A program made the position numbers and the translations under genes. The notes under the pieces were generated by a model. It ran no database searches, was not told the DNA's origin, and was given only the letters and a program-made list of their open reading frames with translations. A stretch of 64,000 nucleotides of DNA, from the NCBI GenBank assembly GCA_963665765.1, contig OY762464.1:1736001-1800000 (forward strand), given 5' to 3'. Source of the DNA: Bin76 sp963665765. Its GTDB lineage: Bacteria; Actinomycetota; Acidimicrobiia; Spongiisociales; ZC4RG35. Positions 43,601 through 52,579 of the stretch are shown piece by piece; positions within the stretch are counted from its first letter, which is position 1; each line of letters opens with the position of its first letter.

Positions 43601-45837
43601 TCTCTCCCCCGCGCCTCGACGCGGTTCCCAAGGTCACCGGGAAAGCCCGGTACGCCGTGGACTTCCGGGCGGCGGGCATGCTGTTCTCGGCGGTGGTGCG
43701 GTCGGAGCGAGGCCACGCCCTTCTGAAGAGCATTGACACCTCGGCGGCTTTGGCAGAACCGGGCGTGGTGGCGGTGGTGACCGGGGAGGACCTCGCTTCC
43801 CTCTTTCCTCGTTTCGGACATATCATTCCAGACCATCCCATTTTGGCCACCGACAAGGTGCGCTACCTGGGAGAGCCGGTGGCGTTGGTGCTGGCGGAGG
43901 ACCGGTACGCCGCCCACGATGGCGCCGAGTTGGTGGAAGTGTCCTACGAGGACCTCCCCGTGGTGATGGACCCCGAACAAGCGCTGGCGGACGGTGCCCC
44001 CCTGCTGCACACCACCGATTACGGGGTGGGCGACCGTTCCTTCGAGGAGGCGCACTCCGAGCCCCGTTCGGACAACGTCTGCCATCGGGTCGAATTGGGC
44101 TGGGGTGAGGTCGACTCGGCCCTGGCCCGAGCTGACCACCTGGTGGAGACCTCCACCTCCTACCCCATGCTCTACGGGTACGCCATGGAGCCCTACAACG
44201 CCCTGGCTCACTTCGAGGACGGGTATCTGAAGGTGGTCACCACCGCCCAGCATCCCTTTATGGTCCGCGACGATCTGGCGCGGGTGTTCTCTCTCCCTCT
44301 CAGTCACGTGCGGGTCACCTCACCCTATGTGGGCGGCGGTTACGGCACCAAGTCCTACACCAAGGTCGAGCCGTTGGCGGCGGTGGGCGCCTGGTATACG
44401 GGCCGGCCGGTGAAAGTGGAGTTCGACGCCACCGGGGCCATCCTTACCACCCGGGCCGACTCCGCCCGGGTCACCATCCGGTCCGGGTTCGACTCGGCAG
44501 GCCGCCTGCTGGCCCGTGATGTCCGGTTGACCCTGGACACCGGCGCCTACGCCGACAACGGCCCATTGGTGTTATCCAAGGCCTCCAACCGATGTTTCGG
44601 CCCCTACCGCAACGGCAACGTGCGGGTGAGCGGTGTGGCGGTGTACACCAATACCGTTCCCTCCTCCTCCTACCGGGGATTCGGCGCGCCGCAGGTGAGT
44701 CTGGCGTCCGAACTCAACATGGACCAAGCCGCCGAAGCCTTGGGGATGGACCCCGGCGAGTTGCGTCGGCTCAACTTGATCCCCCCCGGTGAACGGCACT
44801 ATCCGGGCAAGCGACCCATGGACGCCGATCTGGTGGCGGACCTCGACCTGTTGCTGGAGGGACTGGGCTGGGATGAGCCCACCGAGAAGCACCAGGGGAT
44901 TGGATTCGGGGTCACCGCGTCGGACGCCGGGGCCTTTCCCGTCTCGACCGCCACCGTCAAGATCCTCCCCGATGGCTCGGCGCTGGTGGCCACCGGTTCC
45001 TCGGAGATGGGTCAGGGAAGTCGCACTGCTCTGTCCCAGATAGCTTCCCGGGAGTTGGGGATTCCCCTGCAGAAGGTGGCCATCGCCCAGTCCGACACCC
45101 ACGCCACGCCCTATGAACGCACCTCCGGAGCAAGCAGGACCACCACCCTCACCGGGCTGGCCATCCAGCGGGCGTGCGCACAACTGCTTTCCCGGTTGGA
45201 GGAAGCGGCCACGGAACTCAAAGGGGGCGCCCCCACCGAGGTCAAGGCGGCGGAAGGAATGGTGGTGGGGCCCTGGGGTGATCTCTCCTTCGCGGAGGTG
45301 GTCCAGGAGTGGTTCGGTGGACGATTGGGGGAACTGTCGGCCACGGGGGTGGTCCGCCGAGTGGGTGAGCTGCAGGAACTCCCCCCCTTTTGGGAGATCG
45401 GGACATCCGGGGTGAAAGTCCGCGTAGATCCCGACACCGGCCAGGTCTTTGCGCTGCGGATGGTGACCGTGGCGGATGTCGGTCATGCCATCCACCCCGA
45501 AATGCTGAAGGGACAAGATGTGGGCGCCGCCACCCAGGGCCTGGGAGCGGCGCTGTTCGAAGAACTGGTGTACGACGGTCCGCAGTTGATCAACCCCAAC
45601 CTGGTGGAATACCGGGTGCCGCGGGCTTCGGACATGCCGGCGGAGATTGTGACCATTGTGGCCCAACGAGGTGACGGAGTGGGTCCTTACGGCGCCAAGG
45701 GTGGGGGAGAGGGAACCCTCAACCCCATGGGAGCGGCGACCGCCGCGGCGGTGGCCCGAGCCATAGGACGATGGCCTGATCGGCTACCTCTTTCTCCCGA
45801 ACGGGTGTGGAGGTTGATGAGAGAAAGCGGCGATTGA
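43597..45837 (+). CDS. Molybdopterin-binding large subunit, xanthine dehydrogenase family
   Basis: A 746-residue catalytic subunit that hydroxylates a substrate carbon, typically in an N-heterocycle or aldehyde, using water. Visible motifs are VGGGYGTKSYTKVEP near residue 245, SSSYRGFGAPQ near 358, GSSEMGQGSRTALSQ, and GGGEGTLNPMG near 703 with the catalytic Glu. The AYxCSFR active-site loop of true form I CO dehydrogenase is absent and YRGFGAPQ stands in its place, so it is not an aerobic CO dehydrogenase. A GTG overlapping the small-subunit stop is the start. Confidence 0.9.
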   Translation: MISPPRLDAVPKVTGKARYAVDFRAAGMLFSAVVRSERGHALLKSIDTSAALAEPGVVAVVTGEDLASLFPRFGHIIPDHPILATDKVRYLGEPVALVLAEDRYAAHDGAELVEVSYEDLPVVMDPEQALADGAPLLHTTDYGVGDRSFEEAHSEPRSDNVCHRVELGWGEVDSALARADHLVETSTSYPMLYGYAMEPYNALAHFEDGYLKVVTTAQHPFMVRDDLARVFSLPLSHVRVTSPYVGGGYGTKSYTKVEPLAAVGAWYTGRPVKVEFDATGAILTTRADSARVTIRSGFDSAGRLLARDVRLTLDTGAYADNGPLVLSKASNRCFGPYRNGNVRVSGVAVYTNTVPSSSYRGFGAPQVSLASELNMDQAAEALGMDPGELRRLNLIPPGERHYPGKRPMDADLVADLDLLLEGLGWDEPTEKHQGIGFGVTASDAGAFPVSTATVKILPDGSALVATGSSEMGQGSRTALSQIASRELGIPLQKVAIAQSDTHATPYERTSGASRTTTLTGLAIQRACAQLLSRLEEAATELKGGAPTEVKAAEGMVVGPWGDLSFAEVVQEWFGGRLGELSATGVVRRVGELQELPPFWEIGTSGVKVRVDPDTGQVFALRMVTVADVGHAIHPEMLKGQDVGAATQGLGAALFEELVYDGPQLINPNLVEYRVPRASDMPAEIVTIVAQRGDGVGPYGAKGGGEGTLNPMGAATAAAVARAIGRWPDRLPLSPERVWRLMRESGD

Positions 45838-46529
45838 TGGATTTGAGCAGGCTGGAACCGTGGGTGGCCGAGGCTCGCCGGCGTTATCGGACGGCCGAGG
45901 ACATGGTCACCGGCGTTTTGCGGGAGGCGATCGTGAACGGGGTGTTCAGCCCGGGCGAGCGCCTTCCCCAGGATCAACTGGCGGAGCTTTTGATGGTGAG
46001 CCGAATGCCGATCCGGGCGGCCCTGCGCCAACTCGACTCGGAGGGCCTGGTGGTCAACATCCCCCATCGAGGGGCCAAGGTGAGAGAGTTGTCGCTCTCG
46101 GAGTTGCGAGAGTTGTACGAACTGCGGGTGGTGGTTGAATGTTTCGCGCTGCGCCGCTCCGTGGTGGCTGCTACGCCGTCTGACTTGCCGGAGTTGGTGG
46201 ATCTGGCCGACAGTTGCGAGGCCGCCGAGGAGGGGGACGAATGGATTCATCAGCGATGTGCCTTCTACCGGCGTCTGTATGCCATCGGCAATGGCGTCAG
46301 GGTGGTGGATACCATCATGGCGCTCCGCGCCGAGGTCAGCCGGTATCTGCTGAGTAAACGGTTCTGCCCCGGTTGGCACCGCGAGCTACTGGACACCCTC
46401 GTCAAGGGTGAACCCGAGAGGGCGGCGCAGTTCCTCCAGGATCACCTGATGGAGGTGCTGGAATCGATGGAGGGGGAGATCGCGGCCGCCAACGGCTGGG
46501 ATAGGGACGGGAAGGCAACCAAACCATGA
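45837..46529 (+). CDS. GntR-family transcriptional regulator (FCD type)
   Basis: A 230-residue regulator with an N-terminal winged helix (PGERLPQDQLAELLMVSRMPIRAALRQLDSEGLV) and an all-helical FCD effector domain (SELRELYELRVVVECFALR ... HLMEVLESME). FCD regulators bind organic acids or similar metabolites and usually repress their own operon. It is embedded in cluster B with overlaps on both sides, so the two palindromic sites at 33080 and 37578 are its most likely targets. The ATG overlapping the large-subunit stop is chosen over an upstream GTG. Confidence 0.88.
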   Translation: MDLSRLEPWVAEARRRYRTAEDMVTGVLREAIVNGVFSPGERLPQDQLAELLMVSRMPIRAALRQLDSEGLVVNIPHRGAKVRELSLSELRELYELRVVVECFALRRSVVAATPSDLPELVDLADSCEAAEEGDEWIHQRCAFYRRLYAIGNGVRVVDTIMALRAEVSRYLLSKRFCPGWHRELLDTLVKGEPERAAQFLQDHLMEVLESMEGEIAAANGWDRDGKATKP

Positions 46530-47476
46530 GGGAAGAGACGATCGCCTACTACAGCCATGGTGAGCGGGTGGTGGGGACCCTCCACCTGCCCGAGTCGGAC
46601 GGGATGAGTCCCGGTCCGGCGGTGATCCAGGGGCCCGGCTGGATGGGTCTGCGAAGTGCCCGGCTGTATCGCCCCTACCACCGGGCTTTTGTGAAGGCGG
46701 GCATGGCAGTGTTGGTTATCGACTACCGCGGATGTGGCGACTCGGGGGGCGACTCGCTGAAATTCTCCCCGCGGCGCCAACTGGAGGACCTGGTCAATGG
46801 TGTCACCTATCTCACCACCCGGACGGAGGTGGACTCCGATCGGATCGGGGTGTTCGGTTCAGGCGGCACGGGGGGCGGCAATGCGGTGTGTCTGGCGGCC
46901 GCCGACCCCCGGGTGCGATGCGTGGTGTCCCAGGTGCCGGTGGCGGACGGTCGGGATTGGTTGAGGAGGATGCGACGGGGGTATGAGTGGCAGGAGTTCT
47001 TGGAGCGTCTGGAAGCCGACCGCGCCCGGAGGGTGGCGACGGGCTCGGGGGAGTTGGTTCATCCCCGGGAAATCATGATCCCCACTCCCGAGCGGGCGGC
47101 CACCAACATAAAAAAGGATGTTGATTCTTGGGTTCCGACCGTGCTTCCTCTGGCGGTGGCCGAGGAGATCATCGCCTATCAACCCGTCGAAAGGGTGGAG
47201 CGGATAGCTCCCCGGCCGCTTCTGATAGTGGCGGTGGAAAACGACTCGGTCACTCCCACCGATCACGCCCAGGGTCTCTATGACCGGGCCGGATCGCCCA
47301 AGAAGCTGATTGTCCAGCGCCACACCACCCACTACGCCGCCTACCGGCAGTACGGGAAGACCATCATTCCGCAAATGGTGGAGTGGTTTCGAACAGGTTT
47401 AGGGGTGGCCCCGGTACGGGCTGTCCAAGCAAACGCCGGCAAAGAGGAGCATATGGTAATCGAGGAAATCGAATGA
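46526..47476 (+). CDS. Alpha/beta hydrolase with atypical nucleophile elbow
   Basis: A 316-residue hydrolase with the S15/dienelactone-hydrolase layout (VIDYRGCGDSGG; acid region VAVENDSVTPTDH; His region QRHTTHYAAYRQYG). The elbow after strand 5 reads RIGVFGSGGTGGGNAV, where the usual GxSxG would be. Aligned to the cluster A hydrolase (RIGLLGVSYGG) it has two extra residues and places Thr at the nucleophile position; Ser just before is the other candidate. Activity is therefore uncertain. ATGA overlaps join it to the GntR and amidohydrolase genes. Confidence 0.8.
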   Translation: MREETIAYYSHGERVVGTLHLPESDGMSPGPAVIQGPGWMGLRSARLYRPYHRAFVKAGMAVLVIDYRGCGDSGGDSLKFSPRRQLEDLVNGVTYLTTRTEVDSDRIGVFGSGGTGGGNAVCLAAADPRVRCVVSQVPVADGRDWLRRMRRGYEWQEFLERLEADRARRVATGSGELVHPREIMIPTPERAATNIKKDVDSWVPTVLPLAVAEEIIAYQPVERVERIAPRPLLIVAVENDSVTPTDHAQGLYDRAGSPKKLIVQRHTTHYAAYRQYGKTIIPQMVEWFRTGLGVAPVRAVQANAGKEEHMVIEEIE

Positions 47477-48870
47477 AGATCACCAGGATCATTAGGGGAG
47501 CGTCGGTGGTCAGGGATGGTTCTCTGACCGAGATGGACATTGCGGTGGGCGGGGAGCAGATCGTCGCTCTGTCGCTCCCGGGGGCGATCACCCCGCCGGG
47601 CGCCGAGGTGATAGAGGCGGATGGGTTGTGGGCGCTTCCGGGAGGAGTGGATGTTCATGTCCACCTCCGGGAACCCGGCTATACCCACAAAGAGGACATC
47701 GAAACCGCCACCCGGGCGGCGGCCGCGGGCGGGTACACCACCGTGTTCGGGATGCCCAACGTGAATCCGCCCACCATGACGGTCCCCGACCTCCGGGACG
47801 CCTTGGAATTGTATGACCGAAAGAGCCTGGTGGATTACAACCACCATCCGGCCGCCAAGCAGAAGGATCAACTGGCGGAGATGGCCAAGATGGGAATCGC
47901 GGCCTACAAGATTTACATGGTGGCCGACACCGGACGCTCCTATCCCCATCCGGCCGCCATCGGGGTTCACGATCACGGCCATCTTCTGGAAGCCATGCAG
48001 ACCATCGCCCCCACCGGACTCCCCTTGATGGTCCATGCCCACGACCAACGCATCGAAGAGGTGGTGGAGCAGCGTTTCTGGGCGGAGGGCGACCGGTCTC
48101 CGGAGGCCTATGCCCGAACCCTGATGACCGGCGACGGATTGCTGTGGGACACCGCCACTTCCCTGCTCCTCCGCATGGCGGAGGCCACCGGGTGCCGGTT
48201 GCACATCGTGCACACCACCACCACCCGTCAGATCGAGATGATCGGGGCGGCTCGGAAGCGGGGAGTGGCGGTCACCTGCGAGGCCAATCACTGGACGTTG
48301 TTCCTGGCCACCTGGGAGCTGGTGCAGGAGTTGGGTCCCTACGTGCTCTCCTACTGGGTGCCTCCCCATCATCAGCAGGCAGTGTGGGAGGCCCTGGAGG
48401 ACGGGTCGATCGACATGCTCGCCTCCGATCACGCTCCCCACACCCGGGAGGAAAAGGACGTGGGATATCAGGACATGTGGGCCGCCCATACCGGGACGCC
48501 GGGCATTCAATACCAGTTGCCGCTACTGATCGACGCCCACCACCAAGGTCGGATCTCCCTGACCCGACTGGTGGAAGCAGTGGCCACCGTCCCGGCCCGC
48601 CGGTTCGGGCTTTCCCGCAAGGGCCGGATCGAGCCCGGCGCCGACGCCGACCTGGTGCTGGTGGATCCGGAGCGGAAGTGGACGATCACGCACGACTCGG
48701 TCCTCTCCAAGATCGACTGGACCCCCTATCACGGACGAACCATCCGGGGCGCGGTGGAGCGAACCATGGTTCGGGGCGCCGATGTCTATGTGGACGGAGA
48801 AATAGTGGGAGCGCCGGGCCATGGCCGCCAGGCGGTTCCCGATGCGACCGAGAGGAACTGGAAATCATGA
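47473..48870 (+). CDS. Cyclic amidohydrolase (dihydropyrimidinase/dihydroorotase type)
   Basis: A 465-residue metal-dependent amidohydrolase with HVH in GVDVHVHLREPG, a candidate carbamylated Lys in IAAYKIYMV, His in MVHAHDQ, His in IVHTTTTRQ and Asp in ASDHAPHTREE. It is paralogous to the gene at 9111 and similarly sized, but more like dihydropyrimidinases in its middle region. The ATG at 47473 overlaps the hydrolase stop; an earlier in-frame start lies inside that gene. In context it would open a hydroxylated or reduced ring made by the molybdenum enzyme. Confidence 0.87.
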   Translation: MKITRIIRGASVVRDGSLTEMDIAVGGEQIVALSLPGAITPPGAEVIEADGLWALPGGVDVHVHLREPGYTHKEDIETATRAAAAGGYTTVFGMPNVNPPTMTVPDLRDALELYDRKSLVDYNHHPAAKQKDQLAEMAKMGIAAYKIYMVADTGRSYPHPAAIGVHDHGHLLEAMQTIAPTGLPLMVHAHDQRIEEVVEQRFWAEGDRSPEAYARTLMTGDGLLWDTATSLLLRMAEATGCRLHIVHTTTTRQIEMIGAARKRGVAVTCEANHWTLFLATWELVQELGPYVLSYWVPPHHQQAVWEALEDGSIDMLASDHAPHTREEKDVGYQDMWAAHTGTPGIQYQLPLLIDAHHQGRISLTRLVEAVATVPARRFGLSRKGRIEPGADADLVLVDPERKWTITHDSVLSKIDWTPYHGRTIRGAVERTMVRGADVYVDGEIVGAPGHGRQAVPDATERNWKS

Positions 48871-49844
48871 AGTTTGGACTGCTGCTGCCCCATTTCGGTC
48901 GCCACACCGACCGAGACATGCTCTGGGAGGGAGCCAGAAAAGCTGAAGATCTGGGTTTTGACTCCTTGTGGGTGAGAGACCACCTGATGTTCGAGCCCCA
49001 TGGGGAGTTCGAGGCGCCCAACCGGGCTTTCCTGGAGCCCCTGACGGTGTTGACGTCGGTGGGCGCCGTCACTTCTTCCATCCAACTGGGAACGGCCACC
49101 CTGATCCCCTATCGCCATCCGCTGGTGGTGGCCGCCATGCTCACCTCGGTTGACTCTCTGGTGGGAAGTGGTCGGCTCATCACCGCCTGGGGCGCCGGCG
49201 GCTACGACTCCGAGTTCAAAGCAGTGGGAATCAGTGGGGTGTTCCGTCCCGAGTTGGTGGAGTCCAACGCCCGGATCCTGGCCGGGGTGCTGTCGGAGGA
49301 TCACGTGACCTATCAGGACCAGCACTACCGGTTCGAGAACGCCACCATCCGCCCCCATCCCGCTTCACCCATACCGTTTTGGTACGGCGGGGCCACGCCG
49401 GCTTCCGCCCGCCGGGCGGCCACCTATTGCAGTGGATGGATGCCGGGGCGGATCACTCTCCCCACCATCGCCAAACGGGTGGCGCAGATGCAAAGACTCA
49501 CCGAAGAAAACGGACGCCCCATGCCGACCGTGGCCTGCATCCCTCCCACCAGCATCGCCGAGACCACCGAAGAGGCCATGGCCGGCACCTCGCTTGAGGG
49601 GCTTTTGGCCTGGGCCAACACCCGCGGCAAATGGTGGGTGAAGCCCCCGTCGGGCCGTTTCGAGACCGCCCGTGACATCGAAGGGTCCCTTATCGCCGGA
49701 GACCCCGATCAGGTGGTGGCCGCCACCGCCAAGTTCCCCAAAGTAGGCGTCGATCACCTGGTCTACGACCTGCGCCTCTCCTTCGACCGCTGGATAGAAA
49801 GCATCGACCTGCTGGGACACGAGGTCATCCCCAGGTTGCGGTGA
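48867..49844 (+). CDS. LLM-class oxidoreductase
   Basis: A 325-residue luciferase-like protein (MKFGLLLPHFGRH, GFDSLWVRDHLMFEPHG, LGTATLIPYRHP). It carries the C-terminal block WWVKPPSGRFETARDIEGSLIAG and LVYDLRLSF found in the two related cluster A proteins. The ATG overlaps the amidohydrolase stop, making it the last gene of cluster B. Coupling of this LLM subtype to a cyclic amidohydrolase is repeated in cluster A. Confidence 0.88.
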   Translation: MKFGLLLPHFGRHTDRDMLWEGARKAEDLGFDSLWVRDHLMFEPHGEFEAPNRAFLEPLTVLTSVGAVTSSIQLGTATLIPYRHPLVVAAMLTSVDSLVGSGRLITAWGAGGYDSEFKAVGISGVFRPELVESNARILAGVLSEDHVTYQDQHYRFENATIRPHPASPIPFWYGGATPASARRAATYCSGWMPGRITLPTIAKRVAQMQRLTEENGRPMPTVACIPPTSIAETTEEAMAGTSLEGLLAWANTRGKWWVKPPSGRFETARDIEGSLIAGDPDQVVAATAKFPKVGVDHLVYDLRLSFDRWIESIDLLGHEVIPRLR

Positions 49845-50200
49845 TCGGTTGGGTCGCGTAAAACCAGGAGCCTATGGTGTCAGTTCCACCCGTTGTCCGA
49901 TGATGGAAGGTCTGCGCATGGGCTTCCCGAATGCGGGTGAGGCGTACCGTGTCGAAGCCCAATAGTTCCCCCCGTGGCTGTGGCCACCGCTTTGTCCAAC
50001 CGGGCTCGGGTCGGACATTGGTCCATTTAGAATGGCCCCCGGATAGCGAGCGCCAGTGAGAGGGATTCTCAAATCACCAAGAGGGGTTGTTTCGGCTGGC
50101 TCAGGCACAATCTAGGGATTTCCAATTGGTGTCCGTAGAGTGTCACATCTTCGATGTATATGTGAGAGGAATGGTGAAATAGGAAGGTGGGTGGAATGAA
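49845..50200. other. 356-bp region without a recognisable gene
   Basis: I see no convincing gene or RNA here. Short frames exist on both strands but lack ribosome-binding sites and family-like sequence. Near the right end, TCACAT (50143-50148) and ATGTGA (50160-50165) form an inverted repeat about 40 bp before the DUF6338 start and may belong to its promoter. Confidence 0.5.
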
Positions 50201-50845
50201 ATGACAGGTTTGGGGGCCGCTGCCCTGGTTCTCGTCGCTCTCTTGCCCGGCGCCTTGTTCACTTGGAGTTTTGAGCGGTGGGCAGGTCGATTTGGGATAG
50301 GACTGCAGGATCGGGCTCTTCGGTTTGTGGGGGGATCGGCGGTTCTTTTATCAATATCGGCAGGTCCGCTCTACTGGCTATATGCACATTTTTGGAACAG
50401 GTTTGTAGATCGGCAGGCCTTGCCGTGGTGGATATGGTTTGCTCCCGTTCTCTATACAGTTCTGCCCGTTGTTGGAGGTGGTCTTTTAGGATGGGGGTGG
50501 AAGAAAAACTGGTCCTGGGCGCGGTACATAGGTGGAAGAGACAGGACACCACAGGCTTGGGATCATCTGTTTCAAGATCGGCCTGTGGGATGGGTTCGTT
50601 GCAAACTGAAGTCAGGCACTTGGGTTGGAGGAGCCTTTGCGGAGGTTGATGGGCGTCGACCGTATGCTTCCGGGTACCCCGAGTTGCAGGATCTCTATCT
50701 GCCTGCGATCCTTCCCATGGATCGCGACAGTGGCGAGATACTCACTAATAGAGATGGGATGCCAGAGTTGCAGGATTCCGGTATTCTCATACGATGGGAT
50801 GAGATCGAGTACCTAGAGTTCACTGAAGCTGCGGAAGAGGAGTAA
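50201..50845 (+). CDS. DUF6338-type membrane protein
   Basis: A 214-residue protein with three N-terminal hydrophobic segments (about 2-22, 42-62 and 78-100) and a soluble C-terminal part containing VGWVRCKLKSGTWVGGAFAE and a conserved-looking GYPELQDLYLPA, typical of DUF6338. The tail DEIEYLEF resembles the usual C-terminus. Such genes tend to be strain-variable and their function is unknown. Codon use is less GC-rich than in cluster B. A tiny basic gene follows 4 bp later. Confidence 0.75.
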   Translation: MTGLGAAALVLVALLPGALFTWSFERWAGRFGIGLQDRALRFVGGSAVLLSISAGPLYWLYAHFWNRFVDRQALPWWIWFAPVLYTVLPVVGGGLLGWGWKKNWSWARYIGGRDRTPQAWDHLFQDRPVGWVRCKLKSGTWVGGAFAEVDGRRPYASGYPELQDLYLPAILPMDRDSGEILTNRDGMPELQDSGILIRWDEIEYLEFTEAAEEE

Positions 50846-50849
50846 GCCC

Positions 50850-50993
50850 ATGAAAGGTAAACAGCGGAGGGTGCTAAGGGGAGAGCACATCGAGCGCTCG
50901 GGTTACACCACAAACAAGACCATTTCGGTTTCGAAGTTGCCGAAGGGCCCGGGGCCAGGAGCTAAGCACCCTAAAAACTCCAAAAAGAAGTAG
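50850..50993 (+). CDS. 47-residue Lys/Arg-rich protein
   Basis: Starts ATG 4 bp after the DUF6338 stop and encodes MKGKQRRVLRGEHIERSGYT through to a KNSKKK tail. It is strongly basic with a Gly/Pro-rich hinge (PKGPGPGAKHP). The close spacing suggests co-expression and a function tied to the DUF6338 protein, for example binding its negatively charged C-terminus or nucleic acid. The ribosome-binding site (GGAAGAGGAG, about 8 bases upstream) is good. Confidence 0.6.
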   Translation: MKGKQRRVLRGEHIERSGYTTNKTISVSKLPKGPGPGAKHPKNSKKK

Positions 50994-51241
50994 CTTCCCG
51001 TGACAGCACCGTGCCGAGTCCGAATTCTCCTTCGGACACGCCGCCGGTGATTCCTTCCAGGTATGCCCACCTGATGGGTGCTTGATACCACAGGTGGGCG
51101 TCCTGCGGCAGGTCGGTGAAGAACTGGTGGCTGGCGGAGGTGGTGGAAGCCGATGGCGCCGCTCGATAGAGAAACGTGACCATCTGCCCGCGGGTGTAGC
51201 ATCGGACGCCAAGTGTGCCGCCGGAACATCCGAGAACCGCG
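50971..51241 (-). pseudogene. Decayed S-layer-homology (SLH) repeat
   Basis: On the minus strand, TRGQMVTFLYRAAP, FTDLPQDAHLWYQAPIRWAYLEGITGG and FGLGTVLSR read as a near-complete actinobacterial SLH motif. Just upstream a different frame reads FSDVPAAH, the start of the preceding repeat, with about 25 residues missing between them. The 3' end runs into the small basic gene. There is no start codon or ribosome-binding site. It is the C-terminal relic of a secreted, cell-wall-binding protein. Confidence 0.65.
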
Positions 51242-51246
51242 TAGTC

Positions 51247-52464
51247 TCAGGCCACAGGAGAAACCAACCGATAGGCGCCCGTCTGTTCGAAGGTGGTGGT
51301 GGAAATGATCGGGTTGGTGTCGCCGTTCTCATCCGGGAAGGCCATGTTGGTGGTCGCCCCTCCCGAGACTCGATATTCGCCCTCGATCACCAAACCGGCA
51401 TCGACGTCGAAACGGGTCACTTCCATGGTGGTGCTGGGCGCCATGCCTATCACCATCGTCACCTCCGACAAGCCTTCTGGGCCCGGCGGAACATCTTCTG
51501 CACTCGGTTCTTCGGGGTCCTCGCCAAAGGCTCCGAACATGACCTGTAGGAATTCGCTCATGTCCCATTCGAATGCCTCGGTCCGGTACTCGCTCTCCAA
51601 CACCAGGATGTGCCTCCCTGCCCGGGTTTCTACTTCCACCAGGTGATGCTCGGCGGTGGTGACGATCGTCCCCATGCCTGCGGGACCTTCCTCCTCGGTC
51701 CGCTCGGTCCAGGTATCTCCCACCTCCAGCGGATAGTCGGGGAAGACCGGGCCGTACGGTTGGTCCATTTGCTGGCTTCCCATCAAGTCGGTTGGAAATA
51801 AACTATCGTCGCCGAGCAGTTGGGAGATGTCACCCAACGCGTCGCTCGAAACCTCCAATATGTTGCCCTGTTCGTCAACCACCAGCGTGATGTCGATGGC
51901 GGTATTCAACCCGGGCGTTTCGGCGTCCGGTGGGGTGGGAATAGTGATACCACCCATCGACATCTGATTCTCGATCACTTCAATGTTGGAGATGATTCGA
52001 ATGGTGGTGGTGTTCTCCTCGGGGCCGGGGCTGGTCTGGTAGCTGATGGTTCCTTCCAAGGTGGTGGCTGTCACGATTGGGCCTGGTGGCATCTCTTCCT
52101 CCACTCCGCCCTCCAATGTTATTTCAGCCTCCTGCTCTATGGAGATGATGTATTCGACTTCATCGTCGGAGGGATACCGATAAGAAATCAGGGTCGGCTC
52201 GTACTCCCGAGGCGGGATGGTGGTGGTCGTGGTTCTCGGTGGGGTGGGGATGGTGGTGGTCGTGGTTCTCGGTGGGGTGGGGATGGTGGTGGTCGTGGTG
52301 GTGGATGGAGCGGCAGTGGTGGTCGGTGATGCGGTGGAGGAGGTGACCTGGGCCGATGGCTGCGTTTCTGTGGCGGTGTCCCCGCCACAGGCGGCCGCCA
52401 CCAAAGAAAAGGTGAACAGCACCAGACCCAACCTCATGAATGTCGGGTGACTAAAACGAATCAT
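51247..52464 (-). CDS. Secreted lipoprotein, possibly DUF6263-like
   Basis: A 405-residue lipoprotein with signal peptide and lipobox LVAAACGG, then a Thr/Pro linker with TTTTTIPTPPR repeats. The acidic beta-rich domain (YPLEVGDTWTER, HHLVEVETRAGRHILVLESEYR, GLVIEGEYRVSGG) resembles DUF6263-type lipoproteins; I hold that only loosely. Starts at Met1 or Met10 are both possible. The downstream SLH relic suggests that this spot held more surface-protein genes in the past. Confidence 0.72.
   Translation of the reverse strand: MIRFSHPTFMRLGLVLFTFSLVAAACGGDTATETQPSAQVTSSTASPTTTAAPSTTTTTTIPTPPRTTTTTIPTPPRTTTTTIPPREYEPTLISYRYPSDDEVEYIISIEQEAEITLEGGVEEEMPPGPIVTATTLEGTISYQTSPGPEENTTTIRIISNIEVIENQMSMGGITIPTPPDAETPGLNTAIDITLVVDEQGNILEVSSDALGDISQLLGDDSLFPTDLMGSQQMDQPYGPVFPDYPLEVGDTWTERTEEEGPAGMGTIVTTAEHHLVEVETRAGRHILVLESEYRTEAFEWDMSEFLQVMFGAFGEDPEEPSAEDVPPGPEGLSEVTMVIGMAPSTTMEVTRFDVDAGLVIEGEYRVSGGATTNMAFPDENGDTNPIISTTTFEQTGAYRLVSPVA
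52217..52282. repeat. Two tandem 33-bp repeats in a lipoprotein linker
   Basis: Two perfect 33-bp units beginning ATGGTGGTGGTCGTGG (plus-strand reading) are followed by a partial third. They encode the 11-residue Thr/Ile/Pro linker repeats of the lipoprotein on the minus strand, a probable site of length variation. Confidence 0.88.
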
Positions 52465-52579
52465 TGCCCTAAGAATATTGGCCGCCCGCGGCTATGCGCG
52501 GGAGTATTCAGACCACCACCCCGATTGGCCGGTTCAACCTCTTGCGTCGCACCCACCCAAGCTCCATGTCGCTCGGCTG

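Noticed and set aside
41865..45837. Aerobic carbon monoxide dehydrogenase
   Set aside because: CoxG and the three-subunit order suggest it, but the large subunit has YRGFGAPQ in place of the AYxCSFR active-site loop, so it is a xanthine dehydrogenase-family hydroxylase.
49872..50108. 78-codon minus-strand frame in the gap after cluster B
   Set aside because: There is no ribosome-binding site and no motif, and its composition is typical of random open sequence in GC-rich DNA.
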